DNA of 64,000 nucleotides, taken from contig JAJQCD010000034.1 of the NCBI GenBank assembly GCA_021202925.1, positions 54,146 to 118,145 on the forward strand. Reading direction: 5' to 3'. Position numbers and translations under genes: made by a program. Shown here one piece after another: positions 28,104-37,270 of this stretch (within the stretch, counting starts at the first letter, position 1; the number at the start of each line of letters is the position of its first letter). Origin of the DNA: Clostridiales bacterium (lineage in GTDB: Bacteria; Bacillota; Clostridia; Lachnospirales; Lachnospiraceae). Below the pieces are notes generated by a model. It had not been told where the DNA came from. It saw nothing but the letters and a program-made list of their open reading frames with translations, and did not search any database.

Positions 28104-28457
28104 ATGGAAACAAAAAAAGACATTCAGACGAAGCCGACAAAAGAATTACCTGCCTGTCCAGTGGAAACAACTCTGACTTTAATCAGTGATAAATGGAAGG
28201 TATTGATTCTGCGCGACCTGATGCCAGGCACAAAACGATTTGGAGAACTGAAAAAATCCATCGGGCATATTTCACAGAAGGTACTGACCGCTCAGCTGCG
28301 GCAGATGGAAGAAAGCGGCCTCCTTATCCGCACCGTATTCCCTGAAGTGCCTCCTCACGTGGAATATACGCTGACCGACCTGGGCTACAGTCTGAAGCCA
28401 ATTCTTGATGCCATGTGGGATTGGGGTGAAAACTATAAAGCATTAAACAGGCAATAA
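28104..28457 (+). CDS. HxlR family transcriptional regulator
   Basis: CPVETTLTLISDKWKVLILRDLMPGTKRFGELKKSIGHISQKVLTAQLRQMEESGLLIRTVFPEVPPHVEYTLTDLG. Confidence 0.94.
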   Translation: METKKDIQTKPTKELPACPVETTLTLISDKWKVLILRDLMPGTKRFGELKKSIGHISQKVLTAQLRQMEESGLLIRTVFPEVPPHVEYTLTDLGYSLKPILDAMWDWGENYKALNRQ

Positions 28458-28583
28458 ACGACCAGCATTCCAAAGACTGATCCCTGGATGCTGCAAAACG
28501 AATCCCCACTCTGTCTTTAATCGGGCGGTGGTTTTCAAAAAAACAGGATCATCTTTACTTTATGAAGGAAAGGAAGTTAAATG

Positions 28584-29345
28584 ATGAAATTTTATGAAAT
28601 TACCTTCAGTCCAACCGGAGGGACAAAGAAAGCTGCTGACATTTTAAGCCATGACCTGTCAGAGCAGATTTCAGAAATCGATTTATGTGATCGGAATATC
28701 AATTTTGAAAAAATTGTTCTGGAAGAAGATGCCATCGCGCTGATCGCGGTTCCGTCCTATGGCGGACGAATTCCGCAGGTTGCTGTTGAACGATTAAACG
28801 CTTTATCAGGAAAGCAGGCAAGAGCCGTCCTTGTTTGCGTATACGGAAACCGCGCTTATGATCATACACTGGCCGAACTGATGGATGTCTCCCGCAAAGC
28901 CGGTTTCAGACCAGTTGCGGCTGTTGCAGCTCTGGCAGAACACTCCATCGCAAGAAAGGTTGCGGCGGGCCGACCGGATGCAAAGGATGAAAAAATATTA
29001 AAAGAAATGGCCGCTCAAATTCGCCAAAAGATTGCCGGTGAGGATGTTTCACTTCCTGACGTTCCGGGAAAGGTTCCGGATAAACCAGGACTGCGGACTC
29101 CCGGTATGGCGCCGAATCCTTCAGACGCCTGTGTGAAATGCGGTCTCTGCGCAGCAAAATGCCCGGTTGGCGCAATTGATCCGGTATCTATGAATCCGGA
29201 TTCCAAAAAATGCATTAGCTGTATGCGATGCATATCGGTCTGCCCTGCCGGTGCCAAAAAGCTGGGGCGAGCGATCACCAGCCTGGGCGGTGTCGCACTT
29301 GGAGTGCTCTGTGCAAACCGAAAAGAATGTGAACTGTTTTTATAA
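28584..29345 (+). CDS. EFR1-type flavodoxin-ferredoxin fusion protein
   Basis: FSPTGGTKKAADIL; two clusters CVKCGLCAAKCPVGAI and CISCMRCISVCPAGAKKL. Confidence 0.88.
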   Translation: MKFYEITFSPTGGTKKAADILSHDLSEQISEIDLCDRNINFEKIVLEEDAIALIAVPSYGGRIPQVAVERLNALSGKQARAVLVCVYGNRAYDHTLAELMDVSRKAGFRPVAAVAALAEHSIARKVAAGRPDAKDEKILKEMAAQIRQKIAGEDVSLPDVPGKVPDKPGLRTPGMAPNPSDACVKCGLCAAKCPVGAIDPVSMNPDSKKCISCMRCISVCPAGAKKLGRAITSLGGVALGVLCANRKECELFL

Positions 29346-29590
29346 AATCACGTCTTTTCCTTTGATATGATTTCACTTATTCGGGGTACGCTTCTCCATG
29401 ACTATTTTATGCCACAGGAATGAAGGCGTGAAGCCCGGCGTATGGGAATGGCAAAAGTTATTCTGCGGATATTTTTTGAGAACAAGGTGGCAGAATCTGG
29501 ATAAAAGCTGCATCCACTACGAACAATATTGAATTAAGCAGGATAAGAGTTTCCCGGTTACAATCTCTGTCTGAGCGGAAACAGATGGTT

Positions 29591-29998
29591 TCAGAGCATC
29601 CGCTGTACGGCCAGAGCCGGGCGGCTGGAAAGATCCTTCACTTTCTTTGCCGTCATCTGAAAACTCAAATCCAGTAAATCCAGGATCTGTTCGTCCGATA
29701 TCATTCCATTAAGAAGGACACTAAGCCAGTTTACTTTATTCATATGATATCCCGGCAGAAAACCAGGAGACTGGCGCAACACATCGATCATCACCGGATC
29801 GCATTTCACATCCAGGATATCAACAACATCCGTTCCCTGCAATCCCAGCTTGTTTTTCGGAACATCCATCACAATGCCATACCATTTTCCATTATCTTGA
29901 TGACGCAGGACAGCATAGAATGGGTACCGCGCCCACAGATACTCCGGCATTGTTCCGTATTTTTTCTTTACATAATCAAAAATCTGCTGTCTGTCCAT
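29591..29998 (-). CDS. MmcQ/YjbR family protein with altered C-terminus
   Basis: DYVKKKYGTMPEYLWARYPFYAVLRHQDNGKWYGIVMDVPKNKLGL...GYHMNKVNWLSVLLNG. Confidence 0.9.
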   Translation of the reverse strand: MDRQQIFDYVKKKYGTMPEYLWARYPFYAVLRHQDNGKWYGIVMDVPKNKLGLQGTDVVDILDVKCDPVMIDVLRQSPGFLPGYHMNKVNWLSVLLNGMISDEQILDLLDLSFQMTAKKVKDLSSRPALAVQRML

Positions 29999-30123
29999 TT
30001 TCTGCTCCGGTTATAAACCATACTTTACTCATGTCGTGTTCCTCCAAATTCCGCTTTCGCCATTCATACTCCATTGTTGTATTCGAGCTTAGCAGCCATC
30101 CAAAATCAGGTCAGAAATCCAGG

Positions 30124-30717
30124 TCATCGACTATCTTCCGGTACATAAAGCTTGCACAGCAGGCCATAGACCGGGCGATAGATTTCCCGATATAATTCTT
30201 CTATCGCGCAGTGCAGCTGTTCCGGTTCAGAATCAGTGCCATCAATCCGGCCAATATACAAAATATTATAATCCACGCCAAACAGCAGGCATTTCGTATT
30301 CGTCAGTACAGCGCCGTTTGAAAGATAAAAATGGATTCTCCTCTGGCGGAGTGCTGCTTCCTCTTTGGACTTTGCCGAATCAGGGCTTTCTACCTCAATG
30401 AACGCGCCTTTATTTGCCTGCAGTATACCTTCCAGCTTCTGCAGAAATTCGCTGCCGGTTCCGTGGCCGCGCAGTTCCGGTATCACCGCAAAATAATCCA
30501 GCAGCGCGTACATCCTGTCTTCTGTCAGAATATAGCAGGCATAAGCCAGCAATCTGCCATCGTCGTAATAACCAAAGCTGACGTACTTCCCTGTGTTTGT
30601 CATTTTCTCCATGGATGAATAAGGGCGGCGCTCACTGCGGGGAAAATCTTCCCTGACATGCGCTTTGTAAATCCGCTTCAATTCATTCAGTTTCAGTTCT
30701 TTTATCTGTTTTATCAT
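30124..30717 (-). CDS. GNAT family N-acetyltransferase
   Basis: YVSFGYYDDGRLLAYACYILTEDRMYALLDYFAVIPELRGHGTGSEFLQKLEGIL. Confidence 0.85.
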   Translation of the reverse strand: MIKQIKELKLNELKRIYKAHVREDFPRSERRPYSSMEKMTNTGKYVSFGYYDDGRLLAYACYILTEDRMYALLDYFAVIPELRGHGTGSEFLQKLEGILQANKGAFIEVESPDSAKSKEEAALRQRRIHFYLSNGAVLTNTKCLLFGVDYNILYIGRIDGTDSEPEQLHCAIEELYREIYRPVYGLLCKLYVPEDSR

Positions 30718-30754
30718 ATTCCCGATATTTCCATCAATGGTTTCTGTTCACTTT

Positions 30755-30915
30755 TTATATTCCAAATGCCGCGCAAATCATTTTCATCCGCTCACTCTGG
30801 CGGACATGAAACGGACAGCGACTGTCGCAGTGGCCGCAGCTGATACAGCCCTTCGCCGTTTTGTCCAGTGTCAGATAATGTTCTCTGGCCAGATTATCTC
30901 CCATGCCCAGATACT
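30755..30915 (-). pseudogene. C-terminal fragment of aldo/keto-reductase-type 4Fe-4S protein
   Basis: GDNLAREHYLTLDKTAKGCISCGHCDSRCPFHVRQSERM. Confidence 0.65.
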
Positions 30916-31335
30916 TTTCAATGCCGTAAGTTGTCGCGGGAAGCGTTTCCTCCCATTTTTCCGCAGAAAACTGCCTGCCGTACAAAATGCTTGCCCCCGG
31001 CAGCCATTTTGCATACTTAGGCATATTTGCCGTCATTCCGCCACTGGCCCTGCATGGTCAGGACAGAACCGACGTGGACATCCGGCATACTTCCGACCAC
31101 CGTCACCAGGTCATTGTAACCTTTCGCACGGCATTTGATCACCGAGAAGCCGTTCTCCGCGTTCTGATATGTAATTCGCTCCACGACACAACGGAGATGA
31201 TCCATAAAAATCAGCCTCCCGTCATTCTTCTTCCGTTCTTTTCCGATTCAGATACTCGTTATATTTTGCGTTCGTATACTCCAGTTCTTTCTTTTGCATA
31301 ATCCGGTTCCGGTCACTGAGGATTGCAAGCATCAT
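30910..31335 (-). pseudogene. duplicated fragment of recD2 5' end plus its upstream small gene
   Basis: MDHLRCVVERITYQNAENGFSVIKCRAKG... and GRQFSAEKWEETLPATTYGIEKYLG shared with 50455-50845, plus the upstream small-gene end. Confidence 0.85.
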
Positions 31336-31913
31336 CTGATATAATCCACCTGCATTCCGGTCCGTGGCTTCACAGGCTGCTTCTCATCATAATTTCCCAG
31401 TGCCAGCGCGCCGCATATCGTTTCCTCCGCCTTGATTCCCAACGGCTCCAGGAACTCACGAATGGACGGATTTTCATCCAGCCAGTGCAGCTGATTGATC
31501 CAGCAGGAGCCGACGCCCAGGCTTTCCGCTTCCAGCATCATGTTCTGCAGTGCGCAGGCCGAGTCCGCGATTGCATTCGGGTATCCTTTCCGGTTTGCAA
31601 CCACGACCAGGATCGGTGCATGGTAATCAAACGCATAATTCCCGCGCTTGGACAGTTTAATGGAATTCTGGATGCTGGCGTATTGATCATCGGAAAGCTC
31701 CATCTGTAGAAAAGCTTCCTGAACCAACCCCCGCAGGTTCTCTCTGATTTCTGCATTCATAAGCACAACAAAGTGAACCGTCTGGCAGTTGCCTCCGGTC
31801 GGAGCATAGCGCCCGGCCTCCAGAATGTCGGCCAGCTGTTCCTCCGTGACTGGTTTGTCATTATATTTCCGTGTGGAACGACGTTCCATGATTGTCTGCA
31901 GCATCTCGTTCAT
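31332..31913 (-). CDS. nitroreductase family protein
   Basis: MLQTIMERRSTRKYNDKPVTEEQLADILEAGRYAPTGGNCQTVHFVV...GVGSCWINQL. Confidence 0.92.
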   Translation of the reverse strand: MNEMLQTIMERRSTRKYNDKPVTEEQLADILEAGRYAPTGGNCQTVHFVVLMNAEIRENLRGLVQEAFLQMELSDDQYASIQNSIKLSKRGNYAFDYHAPILVVVANRKGYPNAIADSACALQNMMLEAESLGVGSCWINQLHWLDENPSIREFLEPLGIKAEETICGALALGNYDEKQPVKPRTGMQVDYIR

Positions 31914-32158
31914 TTTGTTTTCCTCCCGTCAAATTTCTGCCCACCCTCTGAGAACATCCAGAATGCACCGTCATGCCAGGCATATTCAATGGGCGTGCAG
32001 CGAATGTAGCTGCCGTTCCCAGTCGCAAGCGCGCAGGTGTTATTGGCCTGGATATAATTCTCAGTAGCCGTCCATAGCTGAGCCGCTGGCATCTTTTTGG
32101 AAGCTGCGTCTTTCTCAATCCAGTGATTTGCTGCTGCTTTATATTCTTCATGTGTCAT
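31910..32158 (-). pseudogene. pyridoxamine 5'-phosphate oxidase family, C-terminally truncated
   Basis: MTHEEYKAAANHWIEKDAASKKMPAAQLWTATENYIQANNTCALATGNGSYIRCTPIEYAWHDGAFWMFSEGGQKF then premature end. Confidence 0.65.
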
Positions 32159-32209
32159 ATTGTCGCTTCCTTTCTGATGAATGCTGTGTTCGCAGAAGCC
32201 ATAAAATAC

Positions 32210-32502
32210 CATTCACTAGCCGAACAACCGTGTCTGCGAAATGACCGCCCTTATTCCACTGCAGGATAATCTTTTTCACGGCTGGATTATTCTTCATACA
32301 ATTGTAGGTTCCTCTGGTACAGTCTCCGACTGTAGATGTTTGAGGATTTTTTCGTCCGTTCTTCTTTGCTGCCAAGGTCAATGATCTGGGGGAAAATATA
32401 CCACATCCAGTGACTTCTCTTTCTTTCGTTCCGGATCTCTGATAACGCTGTCTCATAGCTATTTTTCTGAGCTTTGATGAATCTCTCTAAATTGTATTCC
32501 AT
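32210..32502 (-). pseudogene. degenerate DUF1810-family gene
   Basis: MEYNLERFIKAQKNSYETALSEIRNERKRSHWMWYIFPQI then frame loss. Confidence 0.65.
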
Positions 32503-32548
32503 ATTCCGGCCTCACTGATTATACTGATTGCTGGATTTGCTTACCTGA

Positions 32549-33070
32549 TTACCATTTCTCGAAATGTACCTGACTCTCTTCATAGTCAGGATGTTCTCCA
32601 GTCTTTTCTTCAGCAGGATATCCAAATGCGATGACAGAGTGCGGGATTACCATATCCGGCAAAGAAAAAAGCTTTCTCTGCTTTTCCACACGCTCCATCT
32701 GTGGCCAGGTTCCAAGCCATACAGAACCGATGCCAAGCCCTTCCGCTGCAAGTATCATATTCTGTCCTGCGATTGCACCGTCAATCACCCAGTAATCCTT
32801 CGCAGGCGGAAACGCACGATCCAAATCGCCGAGAATAAGAATCCCAACATCGCAATTTCGGAGAGGCTCCGCCGGCCTGCCATTGGCATCTGCCATTTTC
32901 CCCAGCGTTTCTTTGTCTCTCACAACAAGGAAACTCCAGTCACGCGTATTCGCGCAGGTAGGCCCTGTCATCGCAGCGCGAAGTATTGTATGAAGTTCTT
33001 CATCTGTTATGTGACCGTCCGTAAATTTACGAATGCTTCTTCTGTTTAAAATCCCTTCTACTAATTCCAT
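32549..33070 (-). CDS. nitroreductase family protein
   Basis: GILNRRSIRKFTDGHITDEELHTILRAAMTGPTCANTRDWSFLVV...GIGSVWLGTWPQMERV. Confidence 0.92.
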   Translation of the reverse strand: MELVEGILNRRSIRKFTDGHITDEELHTILRAAMTGPTCANTRDWSFLVVRDKETLGKMADANGRPAEPLRNCDVGILILGDLDRAFPPAKDYWVIDGAIAGQNMILAAEGLGIGSVWLGTWPQMERVEKQRKLFSLPDMVIPHSVIAFGYPAEEKTGEHPDYEESQVHFEKW

Positions 33071-33176
33071 TGTCGATCCTCCATAAAATTCTCATTTCTT
33101 CCCGCGCTCCTTTCTGAATTATACCCTCTGCACCCATGAATCACAAGCATTTTCCTTACGTAAGGGCGGCTTTCCG

Positions 33177-33591
33177 TCACTCTGACGCTTCATTCAGTTC
33201 TACCAGCCGCCCATGAACCACATATCCTGCGCTCTCAAAGGAGAACGCGCACGTAGACAGTGTGATGATCCTATCTTCTGTAATCAGTCGGATGTTTGCT
33301 GTGAAATCAGACTTTGCACTGATCTCCAGCATTTGGTCATCTGTTGGAACCTGCATACTGAACCGCGACATATTGGCAACGATAGTAAAAGCAGTGTAAT
33401 CAATATATTGTGAAAAAGTCGGTCTCCGTCAGTGAAAGGTATTCTAGCAAATCCGCGACACGGGAATCATTTCCTGCATTGTAGTGATAATCATTTCGCA
33501 GAAGATCCAGCTTCAGATATTCGCATTTTTTTGATACTGTATGGTAATCCCGTAAATCGAAAAGTTCTTCGATCAATCCTTCTCCGGCCAC
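33177..33591 (-). pseudogene. class B sortase remnant (N-truncated, frameshifted)
   Basis: Two frames combine to ...IDYTAFTIVANMSRFSMQVPTD...RIITLSTCAFSFESAGYVVHGRLVEL. Confidence 0.65.
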
Positions 33592-33743
33592 ATCAACGCG
33601 AACCTATTCTAACACGACATTTATAAAAATGACAGGACAGGATCTTCCATTGGATTGTTTTTTGAAAACAACAGATCACTTTTTACTGTCCATTCTCCGA
33701 AGGATATGCTATACTTCTCATCATAGAAAGAAAAGGTGACGCT

Positions 33744-34184
33744 ATGTCAAAACAATATTACTTTTACGGATGGGGAAACGCAACCGTTCCTGCATTTACG
33801 GATCAATATACAGGCATCCGCACGCCGCAGGATCTGTATGATGCATTATCAGAACTCTGGTGTGCGGACACATGCGCGCCCAGAATGCGTTCGGACTGGA
33901 CGCCGGAGAATAAAACGTTGGGGCAGTGCTCCATCACGGCGTTTCTGGCACAGGACATTTTCGGCGGCGATGTCTATGGAATTCTTCGTCCAGGCGGCAA
34001 CTATCATTGCTATAATGTGATCGGAAACTGTGTCTTTGATCTGACCAGTGAACAGTTCGGAGAGGAGACGCTGAATTATTCTGGCAATCCTCTGCAGTCA
34101 AGAGAGGTTCATTTTGCCAAAGAGGAAAAGCGGCTGCGCTATGAAAAGCTGAAAGCGGATCTGCAGGCGTTCTGTAAAAAATAA
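33744..34184 (+). CDS. YunG family protein (copy A, intact)
   Basis: YYFYGWGNATVPAFTDQYTGIRTPQDLYDALSELWCADTCAPRMR...LGQCSITAFLAQDIFGG. Confidence 0.75.
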   Translation: MSKQYYFYGWGNATVPAFTDQYTGIRTPQDLYDALSELWCADTCAPRMRSDWTPENKTLGQCSITAFLAQDIFGGDVYGILRPGGNYHCYNVIGNCVFDLTSEQFGEETLNYSGNPLQSREVHFAKEEKRLRYEKLKADLQAFCKK

Positions 34185-34195
34185 TCGAGTCGTCT

Positions 34196-34572
34196 GTGTG
34201 GAAATGGGAAGGGAGGCTGTGCCTACGGAAAATTTTTTGAGAACAAAGCGGCATTCATCAGCGCGGAGTGGTTCCCGGACTTTGCGAATTACCGCAGGGA
34301 TGGCTACGACTTCGACGCACGATTTGATGATGAACTGGCCTCTTACAAAGATAAACAGCTTTTTGAACTGCTGGACGCCCGCGCGCCAGTGCTTTCCAAA
34401 ACACTGAAACGCGACGGAAATTATAGAAAAGGCGGCGCGACCGGCTTCGATACATCCATCAATCGGCTGCAGGCGCAGGGCTATGTGATTATCAGCAACT
34501 TCATTTATCTGCAGGATCGCCATGGAAAAGAATACGGTTGGGGCGTTGCGGAAATTTCTCAAGTAACATATT
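34196..34572 (+). pseudogene. AlkZ-related protein remnant (copy A; two deletions)
   Basis: Nucleotide identity to 62438-62779 (ENKAAFISAEWFPDFANYRRDGYDFDARFDDELASYKDKQLF...). Confidence 0.85.
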
Positions 34573-34660
34573 TGCCGATGCCAAATAATATGGAAATAGT
34601 GAATGTTTTGCTGTACCTCCCTGTCCTTTGATGATGTCAGTTTACCAGAAAACAAAAAGG

Positions 34661-34694
34661 AAGTGGTCGTCCGCAAAGCGACAAAACCACTTCC
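34661..34694 (-). terminator. terminator on minus strand, directly at a preserved RBS-ATG
   Basis: Reverse strand GGAAGTGG...CCACTTCC followed by TTTTTGTTTT. Confidence 0.6.
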
Positions 34695-34711
34695 ATAGCT
34701 AACCTCCAGAT

Positions 34712-34738
34712 AAGTACCTTACAAAAATGTAGGTACTT
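34712..34738. promoter_or_regulatory. HxlR-type operator upstream of flavin reductase
   Basis: AAGTACCT-N11-AGGTACTT inverted repeat. Confidence 0.6.
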
Positions 34739-34841
34739 GTATGTCTGTTTGTACCATGTTATCATATATTCAGCTTCAGGACAAGAAGGATACAGAGTTC
34801 CTTTGTCCCTGAAAAAACAAAAATCACAGAAGGAGTACATC

Positions 34842-35405
34842 ATGAGAAAAAATATTAAGACGACGGAAGCCATTTTCCCGATGCCGGTGCTGATGATAGC
34901 GACCTACAATGAAGATGGAAGCGTGGACGTTATGAACGCCGCATGGGGCACCATGCTCGAAAGAGATCAGGTAATTCTGAACCTGACAGAAACGCATAAA
35001 ACAGTAAAAAACATCAAAGCAAGAAAAGCTTTCACAGTAAGCATCGCGGACGCGGCACACGTAGTGGAAGCTGATTATTTCGGCGTCGTATCCGGAAACA
35101 ACACGCCTGACAAATTTGCAAAAAGCGGCCTGACCACAACAAAGTCTAAGCTCGTGGATGCCCCGATTATCAATGAATTTCCTCTTTGCATGGAGTGCGA
35201 ATTCATACAGTACCAGGACGATGAATATGGCTGCGGAGTCATCGGAAAGGTAGTCAATACTACAGCGGATGAGTCCGTGATGAATGGCGACAACGTAGAT
35301 ATCACAAAGGTCGCGGCCATTGCATTCGATCCATACACGCATGGCTACTATAAGGTCACAGAGCGAGTCGGAAATGCATTTAAGGATGGTCTGAAGCTGA
35401 GATAA
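34842..35405 (+). CDS. flavin reductase family protein
   Basis: MPVLMIATYNEDGSVDVMNAAWGTMLERDQVILNLTETHKTVKNIKARKAFTVSIAD. Confidence 0.92.
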   Translation: MRKNIKTTEAIFPMPVLMIATYNEDGSVDVMNAAWGTMLERDQVILNLTETHKTVKNIKARKAFTVSIADAAHVVEADYFGVVSGNNTPDKFAKSGLTTTKSKLVDAPIINEFPLCMECEFIQYQDDEYGCGVIGKVVNTTADESVMNGDNVDITKVAAIAFDPYTHGYYKVTERVGNAFKDGLKLR

Positions 35406-35406
35406 A

Positions 35407-36333
35407 TCAGAACAGACTCATCTGCCGGTCAATCCAGCTGACCTGCTTCGCTTCGTGGATCTGGTCATCCGGATGCCCCTCTCCGATCAGGAACGGGGAC
35501 TCCGGATTATGTAGCTTCATGTTTGGGCGCGCCGCCGCTGCATTTACATTGGCATAACAATAACGGCACAGGTGCCCGCAGGTATCGTATGCTCCTATAT
35601 CATTTCCCAGATAACAGGCGCATTCACTGCGGGCTGATTTCCGTCTGGGTGCGTCCAGCCTGCAGTGCAGAGCAGTTTCAAAAGTTTCAATCGTCATGCA
35701 GCCGGAGCAGTCGATTCCATAAGGAGCCAGGTCATTTCCTTCCGCACAGGCTTTGACTGTCATGCCATATCTGCGGCCGATCTCAGCAAACGCTTTTCCG
35801 ATTTCCACCCGTTCTGCAAAGCGAACCGGCCTTGCCTGCGGAAAGTTGCGTTCAACCTTTTTATAAATATCAATGAAGCTGATAACGCAGGTCTTTGTAT
35901 ATCCGGACAGGTATGCTGCCATCTTTTCAAAATCAGAGATATGCTGCTCCACAGGATAAACATCCGAAACCAGGATCGGGTCATACCGCCAGCCCACAGA
36001 ATCAACGCCGACCATACCTGAAAGTTTTCGGAAATAATCCATCACAGTTCCTTTCTCAGGGACATTTGTCTCTATATCTTTCCCGTATGGTGTGATCGTG
36101 ACAAACCAGTACTGGCCGTAGGGCGCAAGCAGATCCATGTATGGAAACATCGGCGCGGGATTTTTGGTGCAGAAACCGATCAGATCAACGACATCCGGAG
36201 ACAGCATGTAGCGAGTCACAGAGACAGGATTATATGGGTTCCTCACGCACACAAAACCAGCTCGAAGCCGGTTTGCAAACCATCTGGAATAAAATGCCGG
36301 AATATCCGTCCGAAGCCCTGTCTGTAAAATCAT
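35407..36333 (-). CDS. DUF1848 domain-containing protein
   Basis: MILQTGLRTDIPAFYSRWFANRLRAGFVCVRNPYNPVSVTRYMLSPDVVDLIGFCTKNPAPMFPYMDLL...CRYCYANVN. Confidence 0.88.
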   Translation of the reverse strand: MILQTGLRTDIPAFYSRWFANRLRAGFVCVRNPYNPVSVTRYMLSPDVVDLIGFCTKNPAPMFPYMDLLAPYGQYWFVTITPYGKDIETNVPEKGTVMDYFRKLSGMVGVDSVGWRYDPILVSDVYPVEQHISDFEKMAAYLSGYTKTCVISFIDIYKKVERNFPQARPVRFAERVEIGKAFAEIGRRYGMTVKACAEGNDLAPYGIDCSGCMTIETFETALHCRLDAPRRKSARSECACYLGNDIGAYDTCGHLCRYCYANVNAAAARPNMKLHNPESPFLIGEGHPDDQIHEAKQVSWIDRQMSLF

Positions 36334-36348
36334 ATACCTGTCACCTTC

Positions 36349-37269
36349 TTACAGTTCTTTTATCTGTTTTACCACAGATCCGATATCCCCATCAATACAG
36401 ATTGATTGATTTTTTATCTCACACGGGCACATAGCTTCCCCTTTGTTGACACAGGCATATACGGCCTTCGGATTCTTTGCTGTCATCCGCCAGAACGGAT
36501 ACTTGATAATCACAGGGGTATTTGCGCCTACTCCCAGTTCCAGAAACAGAATGTGCAGATTCTCATGCCGACGGATAAAATCATTGTATCGTTCCGCTGC
36601 CTTATGCCATCCATCATCCTCGACAAAAGTATCATCGCAGCGCAGATTTACATTCATGGGAGCGCCGCATATCGGACAGTACGGAACTAAATCTGACGGA
36701 ATTGTCATTTTAGGAGCCGTGTTGTCGGACAGCCTGAAATCACCGGTTTTCGTTATCTGATATCCCTGCGATTCAACCATCTGCCGGACAGCTTCTTCAT
36801 TATCGTAAGTCCTGTCATGACAGGGTTTGGAACATTGCCACAGCCCGTAATCACCCTGCGTATAGAACAGCCGCTTTTTGTCAAACCCGGCAAGCTGAAA
36901 CTGATGATCCACGTTGGTGGTCAGTACAAAATAATCTTTGTCCTTTACCAGTTCCAACAGGTCAATGTATGGCTTGCCAATGCCCGCTTCGTAGCGGTTG
37001 ACCAGAATATGCCGTGACCACCATGCCCAGTATTCCTCAAATGTGTCAAACGGATAAAACCCGCCGGAATACATATCAGTGATGCCGTATTTTCTGTGAA
37101 AATCTGAAAAGTATTTTTCAAACCGTTCCCCACTGTAACTCATGCCAGCCGAAGTGGAAAGCCCTGCGCCGGCACCGATGACAATGGCGTCTGCCGCCTC
37201 AATTTCATTTTCCAACTGTAATAATTGATCCGGCACTTTCGTTTGGGTGGAGAATGCTTTGCTTACCAT
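36349..37269 (-). CDS. SirTM-class (class M) sirtuin, protein ADP-ribosyltransferase-like
   Basis: AIVIGAGAGLSTSAGMSYSGERFEKYFSDFHRKYGITDMYSGGFYPF...FVLTTNVDHQFQLAGFDKKRLFYTQGDYGLWQC; ATG 37269 is 1 nt after macrodomain stop. Confidence 0.88.
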   Translation of the reverse strand: MVSKAFSTQTKVPDQLLQLENEIEAADAIVIGAGAGLSTSAGMSYSGERFEKYFSDFHRKYGITDMYSGGFYPFDTFEEYWAWWSRHILVNRYEAGIGKPYIDLLELVKDKDYFVLTTNVDHQFQLAGFDKKRLFYTQGDYGLWQCSKPCHDRTYDNEEAVRQMVESQGYQITKTGDFRLSDNTAPKMTIPSDLVPYCPICGAPMNVNLRCDDTFVEDDGWHKAAERYNDFIRRHENLHILFLELGVGANTPVIIKYPFWRMTAKNPKAVYACVNKGEAMCPCEIKNQSICIDGDIGSVVKQIKEL

Positions 37270-37270
37270 T

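Noticed and set aside
27695-28189. 164-aa plus-strand ORF
   Set aside because: Runs through antisense of the group II intron domain V, the zinc-ribbon fragment and the HxlR 5' region; no coherent protein.
29455-29500. Third AlkZ fragment suggested by ATTTTTTGAGAACAAGG
   Set aside because: Only about 17 nt match to 62459-62475 with no flanking similarity; too short to support.
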